Assembly: GCA_020860515.1 (NCBI GenBank)
Contig: JAJBUG010000057.1
Span: forward strand, 1-47,443
Direction of reading: 5' to 3'
DNA length: 47,443 nucleotides
Origin: Bacteroidales bacterium
GTDB lineage: Bacteria > Bacteroidota > Bacteroidia > Bacteroidales > Muribaculaceae
The notes under the pieces were generated by a model. The model was not told the origin of the DNA, did not search any database, and saw nothing but the letters and a program-made list of their open reading frames with translations. Shown piece after piece: positions 42,179 to 47,443 of this stretch (positions are counted from its first letter, which is position 1; each line of letters starts with the position of its first letter). Position numbers and translations under genes: made by a program.

Positions 42179-42210
42179 CACCACGAAATAAGAAAGATTA
42201 TTTTTGACGG

Positions 42211-43947
42211 ATGCAAAATCAAGAAAACAGAGAGATTATTAGCGGGGCGGAAGCCCTGATGAGGGCGCTTGTGGCCGAAGGAGTGGATTTGGTGTTTGGT
42301 TATCCCGGCGGGGCCATCCTGCCCGTTTATGATGCGCTTTATGACTACCAAGACCGTCTGCACCACATCCTCGTGCGTCATGAGCAAGGCGCCATCCATG
42401 CAGCCGAGGGCTATGCACGTGCCACCAACCGGCCTGGCGTGGTAATCGTCACCTCGGGCCCTGGCGTGGCCAACGTAATCACTGGCCTTGCCGACGCTGT
42501 GATGGACAGCACCCCCGTGGTGGTAATCTCTGGTCAGGTGGGCAATGCCATGCTTGGCAGCGACGCATTCCAGGAGACCGACGTGGTAGGCATCACCCAC
42601 CCCATCACCAAATGGGCCCTGCAGGTGCGCAACGCCGAGGATATCCCCGCTGCCGTGGCCAAGGCTTTTTACATAGCCCGCACTGGCCGACCAGGCCCAG
42701 TGGTGCTCGACATCTCAAAAGATGCCCAAGTGGGCAAACTGGAGTGGCACTACGAACCTACCCGATTCATCCGCAGCTATAATCCGCGACCCAAACTCAA
42801 GCAAGCCAACATCGAAAAGGCAGCCGAGATGCTCAACAATGCTGAGCGTCCGCTTATCCTCGCTGGCCACGGAATCATGATTTCCGAGGCCGAAGAAGAG
42901 CTGAAGGCACTCGCTGAAAAGGCCGGCATCCCAGTGGCCACTACCCTGCTGGGCCTCTCTACCCTGCCCTCGAGCCACCCCCTGAACAAGGGTATGCTGG
43001 GCATGCATGGCAATATCGGGCCGAATTACCTTACCAACCAAGCCGACGTAATCCTCGCCATAGGCATGAGATTCGACGACCGTGTTACGCTCGACACCAA
43101 CCGCTATGCGCGCCAAGCCAAGAAGATACATATCGACATCGACCGCTCGGAATTTCACCGCCATGTGCCTGTTGACCTCAAAATCCACGCCGATGCCAAG
43201 GATGCGCTGCAAGCATTGCTCCCGCTGGTCAAGCCCAACGCCCACCATGCGTGGAGCGAACGATTCGACATCTGCAATCGGGCCGAAGATAAGTTGGTGA
43301 AAGACACCGAGCTCCACCACGATGGCCCGCTGACCATGGGCGAGGTGGCTGCCGCAATCACTCGCGCCACCGATGATGAGGCTGTTCTGGTGACCGACGT
43401 GGGTCAGAATCAGATGATGAGCGCGCGATATTTCCGCTATGAGCGTCCGCGCAGCATCATCACCTCGGGGGGCGCTGGCACCATGGGCTACGGCCTGCCA
43501 GCAGCCATCGGGGCCAAGATGGGCGCACCCGACCGCACGGTAGTGTTCTTCGGTGGCGACGGCGGCTTCCAGATGACCATGCAGGAGCTGGGCACTATCA
43601 TGCAGTATGGGCCAGCCGTGAAGATGGTTGTTTGCGACAATGCCTTCCTGGGCAATGTGCGCCAGTGGCAGGAGTTGTTCTACCACAGCCGCTTCTCGCA
43701 AACTCCGATGGTCAATCCCGACTTCAGCTCGCTTGCCCGGGTCTATGGCATCGCCACCGAGACGGTGGAGGATCGCAAGGATCTGGACGCAGCCGTAAAG
43801 CGAATGCTCGACCACGACGGGCCTTTCCTGTTGGTGGCCAAGATTGAGCCGACTGATATGGTGTTCCCGATGATTCCCGTGGGGGGCACCGTAGATGACA
43901 TTATGATTAACCGCACCGAAAAATTCACATACCCTGATCATGAATAA
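42211..43947 (+). CDS. ilvB: Acetolactate synthase large (catalytic) subunit
   Basis: A 578-residue thiamine-diphosphate enzyme. It joins two pyruvates to acetolactate, or pyruvate and 2-oxobutyrate to acetohydroxybutyrate, in valine, leucine and isoleucine synthesis. Blocks: VFGYPGGAILPVYDAL, the catalytic Glu in RHEQGAIHAAEGYAR, SGPGVANVITGLADA, the FAD-linked DRVTLD region, and the ThDP/Mg motif GGDGGFQMTMQELGT with DNAFLGNVRQWQ. Length and order match the biosynthetic (FAD-containing) type. The small-subunit gene overlaps its last 8 nt. Confidence 0.97.
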   Translation: MQNQENREIISGAEALMRALVAEGVDLVFGYPGGAILPVYDALYDYQDRLHHILVRHEQGAIHAAEGYARATNRPGVVIVTSGPGVANVITGLADAVMDSTPVVVISGQVGNAMLGSDAFQETDVVGITHPITKWALQVRNAEDIPAAVAKAFYIARTGRPGPVVLDISKDAQVGKLEWHYEPTRFIRSYNPRPKLKQANIEKAAEMLNNAERPLILAGHGIMISEAEEELKALAEKAGIPVATTLLGLSTLPSSHPLNKGMLGMHGNIGPNYLTNQADVILAIGMRFDDRVTLDTNRYARQAKKIHIDIDRSEFHRHVPVDLKIHADAKDALQALLPLVKPNAHHAWSERFDICNRAEDKLVKDTELHHDGPLTMGEVAAAITRATDDEAVLVTDVGQNQMMSARYFRYERPRSIITSGGAGTMGYGLPAAIGAKMGAPDRTVVFFGGDGGFQMTMQELGTIMQYGPAVKMVVCDNAFLGNVRQWQELFYHSRFSQTPMVNPDFSSLARVYGIATETVEDRKDLDAAVKRMLDHDGPFLLVAKIEPTDMVFPMIPVGGTVDDIMINRTEKFTYPDHE

Positions 43948-44497
43948 GCCCGAACAACAGAATTTCACCCTCACCGTATATTCCGAGCACTATGTAGGCT
44001 TGCTCAATCAGGTGTCGATCATATTCACTCGCCGCAACCTCAATATCGAGGAGGTGTCGGCGTCGCGCACCAGCATTCCTGGCATCCATCGCCTCACCAT
44101 TACCGTGATGAGCGACCGCGAGACGATGGAGAAAGTGGTGCAGCAAATCGAGAAGCGCATCGATGTGATCCGCGTGTTCCTCTACACCGATGATGAGATC
44201 ATCTATCAGGAAATTGCCCTCTACAAGGTCGACGTGCAGCCTATGGAGCAGCAGCGCAACCTTGAAAACATAATCCGCAAGCACAGTGCTCGCGTGCTGT
44301 CGCTGGCTCCCGACTTTATCGTGCTGGAGAAGGCTGGCCAAGTGTGGGAGACCGAGGCATTGCTCAACGAACTGCTGCCCTACGGCGTGCGCCAGTTTGT
44401 GCGCAGCGGCCGCGTATGCGTCACCCAAAGCTCATTCGAAGAGCTAAATGCCTATCTGGCCGAGCAAGACCTCCGCATGCAAGAAACCCTGCATTAA
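43940..44497 (+). CDS. ilvN: Acetolactate synthase small (regulatory) subunit
   Basis: A 185-residue regulatory subunit with an N-terminal ACT domain (FTLTVYSEHYVGLLNQVSII, then NIEEVSASRTSIPGIHRLTI) that binds valine and similar effectors, and a C-terminal ACT-like domain (about 85-165, DFIVLEKAG, LLPYGVRQFVRSGRVC). It overlaps ilvB by 8 nt, so the subunits are made in a coupled way. A REP-like palindrome lies directly downstream at 44511-44533. No ilvC or ilvD follows here. Confidence 0.95.
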   Translation: MNKPEQQNFTLTVYSEHYVGLLNQVSIIFTRRNLNIEEVSASRTSIPGIHRLTITVMSDRETMEKVVQQIEKRIDVIRVFLYTDDEIIYQEIALYKVDVQPMEQQRNLENIIRKHSARVLSLAPDFIVLEKAGQVWETEALLNELLPYGVRQFVRSGRVCVTQSSFEELNAYLAEQDLRMQETLH

Positions 44498-44510
44498 CGA
44501 CTATTTCGGA

Positions 44511-44533
44511 GCGGCGGGTCAGTGACCTGCCGC
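44511..44533. repeat. REP-like palindrome after ilvN
   Basis: Fourth copy of the GCGGCGGGTCA-G-TGACCTGCCGC element, in the same orientation as the first copy at 41965. These two copies also share their flanks (CTATTTNGGA before, ACAT after). Confidence 0.85.
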
Positions 44534-44585
44534 ACATTGCGAAGCTCCCACAAACCTCCATTTTGCAAAATTTACAAACCAAATC

Positions 44586-44617
44586 TTTGGTGGTTTCGGA
44601 TAAAATTCGTAACTTTG
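44586..44617 (+). promoter_or_regulatory. Promoter of the recombinase-like/NusG fusion gene
   Basis: TTTG (44586-44589) and TAACTTTG (44610-44617), spacer 20 nt. The leader is about 120 nt long and holds no open hairpin with T-tract. Confidence 0.7.
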
Positions 44618-44744
44618 CGGTCGAAAAATGTCCCAGCACTCACAATGCCGACACCAATCACATATCGCATCACCCCGAACTTCGGCTCTTCACCAGGCCG
44701 AGTAAAAGGAGAAAAGTAGAGAGCGGACATCAAAAAAAGGTGAA

Positions 44745-46238
44745 ATGTTAAAGACCCTTAACGACATACCTGCCTACCTGAACCAGTCCGACGCAAAGCT
44801 ACGGCAGAAGCAGTTAGAGCAGAATTTCTTCGACACCGTTGTTAAGGTCTTCCCCAATCTCAAAGAAATCAGCCTGCTGGCATTGCTGACGCCGGAATTT
44901 CAGAAGCGCCTCTTCGACTACGTGGAGGACTCGCAGCAGCGCAGCCGATTCACCCTCGACAAGCGTGAAGCTTGCCTAAAGACCGTAGCCCGCCACGCGA
45001 TCAAGGATGGTGTGCTGACCAACATAAGAGTCTTCCCCACCACCAAGCGCGAGCAAGAAATCATCAACATTCCCAGCGGCAATTACACCGGACAGATGCG
45101 ACGCCTGCTGTCGCTCTACATCAGCAAAGGAGAAGCAATGAGCGGACTCACCGACGCAGCCGAAGACCAAATGCGCAAGGTGCAGCTCAGCCATGAGCGC
45201 GACTTGATAGCTTATGCCCTGCTGAGCATTCTGCTCAGCGGCATCGGCCTCGAAGCCCTGGCCAACCTCAAGACCTCAGATTTCGATGCTGCCACTGGCA
45301 CCTTGGCTCTTTCTGAGGATGTGAAGCTTGGCTTGCCCGAGTCAATCTCGGCAATCATCAGCGACTTGGCTGACTCGAAGCGCACTTACCTATTCGGCAT
45401 CTTCCGCGCTGCCGATTCTGCAAAACGCAGGAGCGAGAAGATTGATTTGGTGCGCCGCGAAGTGCAGGCGTTGCTGGTCAAGAATAAGATTTCAATTCCA
45501 GTGACCGAGGATCCGCTGCTGACCTATGCCTCGCTGGCACAGGAGTGTCCCAAATGCGACGTTGAGGACATCCGCGCCGTCATTTCTAACGCAATCTGGG
45601 GAGGGGAGTTAGTAAACAATCAATCGCTTAGCACAATTTCCACGAATTTGCTTCGTGGAGTAGCTTCGCAATATACCGATGTCGTCAAGTCATGGTTCTG
45701 CATCATGTGCACCGCTGCCCCGAGCCGCGCCTATGTCAGGCTGCGCATCAAGGACAGCGACCATTGCCCCGCCGACATCGAATTTCTCGAACCCACCGAC
45801 ACGCTTTACCGCCACGACGGCAAGCGCACTATACCGTATGAGAATCCTTTCTTCCAGTCGATGCTCCTCATCAAGTGCAACTTCTTCGAGGCCAAGATCA
45901 TCGACCTGGTTATTGGTTATTGCGGATATCTCTATGGGTTCACTGATGCCGAGGGCACCTTTCACTGCCGCATCAGCCAAGAAGAAATCGACCGGCTCAC
46001 CACCTATCTCAAGATCAATGGACGGAGAAAGACAGAAATATCGCCCGACGCCATACTGACAGGGAGCAAGGTTATCCTCACCCACAACCAGTTCAAGGGC
46101 CTGATTGGCACCGTGATAGCCTACGATGACAAGGCGCAGAAGATGGATGTGGCTGTAGAGATTTTCTGCGGACAGCCAGCCGTGATAAAAGGTGTGCCCT
46201 CCAAGCACATCCAACCCCTCAATCCCTCACGGCCATGA
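44745..46238 (+). CDS. NusG/UpxY-like antiterminator fused to a recombinase-like N-terminus
   Basis: A 497-residue protein. The C-terminal third is NusG-like: an NGN domain from about 316 (KSWFCIMCTAAPSRAYVRLR, then PFFQSMLLIKCNFFEAKI) and a KOW domain at about 438-492 (TGSKVILTHNQFKGLIGTVI). UpxY-type NusG paralogues of Bacteroidales have this form and start capsule loci. The N-terminal 300 residues are helical, with a stretch (149-182, RDLIAYALLSILLSGIGLEA, LANLKTSDFD) resembling the beginning of a tyrosine-recombinase catalytic domain. But the catalytic Arg of tGLR is replaced (GIGLEA), and no HxxR or Tyr motif is obvious, so it is probably inactive. No capsule genes follow here; a repeat and a toxin-like pair do. 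Confidence 0.6.
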   Translation: MLKTLNDIPAYLNQSDAKLRQKQLEQNFFDTVVKVFPNLKEISLLALLTPEFQKRLFDYVEDSQQRSRFTLDKREACLKTVARHAIKDGVLTNIRVFPTTKREQEIINIPSGNYTGQMRRLLSLYISKGEAMSGLTDAAEDQMRKVQLSHERDLIAYALLSILLSGIGLEALANLKTSDFDAATGTLALSEDVKLGLPESISAIISDLADSKRTYLFGIFRAADSAKRRSEKIDLVRREVQALLVKNKISIPVTEDPLLTYASLAQECPKCDVEDIRAVISNAIWGGELVNNQSLSTISTNLLRGVASQYTDVVKSWFCIMCTAAPSRAYVRLRIKDSDHCPADIEFLEPTDTLYRHDGKRTIPYENPFFQSMLLIKCNFFEAKIIDLVIGYCGYLYGFTDAEGTFHCRISQEEIDRLTTYLKINGRRKTEISPDAILTGSKVILTHNQFKGLIGTVIAYDDKAQKMDVAVEIFCGQPAVIKGVPSKHIQPLNPSRP

Positions 46239-46243
46239 CCTCC

Positions 46244-46275
46244 CTCACCGAGGCTTGACCGAGGTATTCTCGTCC
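46244..46275 (+). repeat. Dispersed CCGAGGCTTGACCGAGG repeat, copy upstream of the toxin-like pair
   Basis: About 32 nt, beginning CTCACCGAGGCTTGACCGAG and ending TATTCTCGTCC, directly after the NusG-fusion stop. The same text, with one change, is at 47258-47288. A pair of ACCGAGG words is repeated inside. Confidence 0.8.
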
Positions 46276-46293
46276 AACTTTTCCTCTTTGGTA

Positions 46294-46325
46294 CTTGTTT
46301 ATTTCATAGATAATCACTAAATTTG
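46294..46325 (+). promoter_or_regulatory. Promoter of the toxin-antitoxin-like pair
   Basis: CTTG (46294-46297) and TAAATTTG (46318-46325), spacer 20 nt. It excludes an upstream in-frame TTG start at 46323 and supports ATG 46353. Confidence 0.6.
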
Positions 46326-46352
46326 CAACATCAAACCCAAAAGCAATTTGCC

Positions 46353-46766
46353 ATGTGTGATGTAATTGAAATGACAAGTAAGATAACAAGCCTCAGTCGA
46401 ACAGCCTTCAATAATCGATTGAAACTTTCCGTATCCAAAGAACTCAAGGGCTTGAACACTTACAACCAACGCATTGAAGCATTGGTTGATGACATCTACG
46501 ATGTAATTAATGAAATAGGGGAAGAAGAGTGGAAAGTACTTAAAAATCCGCTCGAATTGCTCATATACACTACTAAAGATTTATTAAAAACCTACCGTAA
46601 GAATTATCATGGTCAAAAGGAATGTGAAGATTTAGAAGGCATGCTCTCTTACCTCATAGAAGTTCAGTACGATATCGTTCGCTTCCGTCTTCCCAATCCA
46701 AAACGTGAAGAATGGGCCAAAATGCTCAATGAAATAGTAAAAGACCGGATGAACCAAACGGTATGA
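46353..46766 (+). CDS. Uncharacterised helical protein, possible antitoxin partner
   Basis: A 137-residue protein, almost all helical and charged (YNQRIEALVDDIYDVINEIG, LIYTTKDLLKTYRKNYHG). No known domain is recognised. I use ATG 46353 because the -7 box covers an earlier in-frame TTG. Its last 4 nt overlap the next gene (ATGA), a spacing typical of coupled toxin-antitoxin pairs. AT-rich codon use differs from the ribosomal-type genes nearby, which suggests recent transfer. Without the neighbour it would be simply hypothetical. Confidence 0.6.
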   Translation: MCDVIEMTSKITSLSRTAFNNRLKLSVSKELKGLNTYNQRIEALVDDIYDVINEIGEEEWKVLKNPLELLIYTTKDLLKTYRKNYHGQKECEDLEGMLSYLIEVQYDIVRFRLPNPKREEWAKMLNEIVKDRMNQTV

Positions 46767-47164
46767 TAACATTTAAAACTACTTCTCGCTTCTGCCAAAG
46801 CATTGCCACACTGCTTAAAGTAAAGCGTGGAGTTTATTCTGGCATTGAATCAGAGATTAGGTCAGAATTCCAAGATAAACCTATGCAGGAGCTTAGAGCA
46901 AACCGTGATATGGTTTTAATGGAATCTGACGCCATAGTGATAAAGCTGAGGATTAAGGATAGTAAAAACAGATTATCTAAAGCCAATGGTTTTAGACTAA
47001 TTTATATGGCTTACAAAGAGATAGACGAAGTGGTACTGATGGAAGTATATCCAAAAAGAGGTCCCCTTCAGAAGATTGATCTTAATGAAAACGAATTGGA
47101 AGAATTGGTAGCTCTGGTTCGGCAAGAAAACAAAGCCCAAACATTAGGACTTTTCCAAATCTGA
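46763..47164 (+). CDS. RelE/HigB-like putative toxin
   Basis: A 133-residue protein with RelE/ParE-superfamily features: an N-terminal helix pair (TSRFCQSIATLLKVKRGVYS), a central basic strand (VIKLRIKDSKNRLSKANGF), then RLIYMAYKEIDEVVLMEVYP and a C-terminal helix (NENELEELVALVR). The layout GFR-L-I-Y-x(8)-V-x-L-M-x-V-Y is like the beta-sheet core of RelE-type mRNA interferases. It is longer than RelE (95), and no catalytic set can be assigned with certainty, so toxin activity is an inference from fold pattern, size, overlap and repeat-flanked context. Confidence 0.5.
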   Translation: MITFKTTSRFCQSIATLLKVKRGVYSGIESEIRSEFQDKPMQELRANRDMVLMESDAIVIKLRIKDSKNRLSKANGFRLIYMAYKEIDEVVLMEVYPKRGPLQKIDLNENELEELVALVRQENKAQTLGLFQI

Positions 47165-47236
47165 AAACCTCATAACACACCGACTAATCTAACTAAATCT
47201 AACGAAAATCTACGAATAAACGAAAATCTACGATTC

Positions 47237-47443
47237 GTTGAACTTAGCGCAGCGGTCTCACCGAGGCTTGACCGAGGTATTTTCGTCAATTCGTTGATTC
47301 TCGTCCGTTCGTTGATTCTCGTCCGTTCGTTGAACTTAGCGCAGCGGTCTCACCGAGGTATTCTCGTCCTTTCGTAGATTCTCGTCTATTCGTTGATTCT
47401 CGTCCGTTCGTTGAACTTAGCGCAGCGGTCTCACCGAGGTATT
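47237..47443. repeat. Compound repeat array at the right window edge
   Basis: Two kinds of unit alternate. The longer unit begins GTTGAACTTAGCGCAGCGGT and continues CTCACCGAGGTATT; copies start near 47237, 47329 and 47410, and the last is cut by the window. The first copy also holds the CCGAGGCTTGACCGAGG insertion found at 46244. Between them lie 18-nt units TTCGTTGATTCTCGTCCG (four or five, some with changes). Just upstream, AACGAAAATCTACGAATAAA and a second such unit (47201-47233) are an inverted form, able to pair with the 18-nt units. No coding potential is seen here. Confidence 0.8.

Noticed and set aside
42715..43974. 419-codon frame antisense to ilvB
   Set aside because: It is a shadow of the conserved acetolactate synthase codons; the His/Val-rich translation has no domain.
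44745..46238. Active phage integrase
   Set aside because: The catalytic Arg of the GLR motif is replaced and no HxxR or Tyr motif is seen; no attachment site or phage genes are near.
46323..46352. Start of the first toxin-like pair gene at the TTG 46323
   Set aside because: This codon is part of the -7 promoter box, so the ATG at 46353 is the first usable start.
47237..47443. Possible CRISPR array at the right edge
   Set aside because: The sequences between the longer units are themselves repeats, not unique spacers, and no cas genes are near.

Overview
The window looks like a chromosomal segment of a gut-type Bacteroidales bacterium, most likely Muribaculaceae or a close relative. The reasons are the many TAnnTTTG -7 boxes with TTTG about 18-20 nt upstream (the Bacteroidetes sigma-ABfr promoter), almost no Shine-Dalgarno sequences, lipoproteins and signal peptides of Bacteroidetes type, a secreted protein ending in the YNLQGIR...LPSGLYI tail common in this order, NigD-like and DUF3467 proteins, and a fused DAHP synthase-chorismate mutase. 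Family-level placement is inference. Base composition is near 50% GC in genes and AT-rich between them.

Layout. 1-9.4 kb: a decayed 3' gene fragment, asnA (-), hypD-hypE (a glycyl radical trans-4-hydroxyproline dehydratase and its activase), a B3/B4-domain protein, a hexapeptide acetyltransferase (-), a MATE exporter, and a PerR-like regulator with a double-rubredoxin rubrerythrin (-). 9.5-13.0 kb: an exported GH2 glycosidase (-) and a SlyD-like isomerase with a Cys/His tail. 13.1-17.4 kb: an aromatic amino-acid operon (prephenate dehydratase, aminotransferase, DAHP synthase-chorismate mutase, prephenate dehydrogenase) behind a clear Phe/Tyr leader-peptide attenuator. 17.4-22.1 kb: LolD-like ATPase, lipoprotein, DUF3467, cysS and a RecD-like helicase. 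22.1-31.2 kb: a secreted beta-rich protein behind a palindromic operator, a GH5 lipoprotein, tRNA-Ala(GGC), a NamZ-like muramidase with a sodium symporter and a WYL regulator, and a pncA-pncB NAD-salvage pair.

31.2-41.9 kb is the most unusual part. Nine co-directional, closely packed genes run from one promoter: a small membrane protein whose frame is broken at a nine-C tract, a 1006-residue tubulin/FtsZ-like protein with coiled coil, GYF_2-like domain and Met-Pro tail, a zinc-ribbon single-span membrane protein, and six proteins with signal peptides (NTF2-like, PEGA plus formylglycine-enzyme-like, an internally duplicated protein, and three of unknown kind). It reads as one envelope-spanning machine built around a cytoplasmic tubulin-like NTPase. 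I know of no characterised system with this composition.

42-47.4 kb: ilvB-ilvN flanked by REP-like palindromes, a protein joining a recombinase-like N-terminus to a NusG/UpxY-like C-terminus, a toxin-antitoxin-like pair lying between copies of a dispersed repeat, and a repeat array that runs off the window edge. Short tandem repeats (7-nt and about 20-nt units) sit in several 5' leaders, and two genes (MATE, GH2) have the -7 box only 4 nt before the start codon, suggesting leaderless mRNAs.
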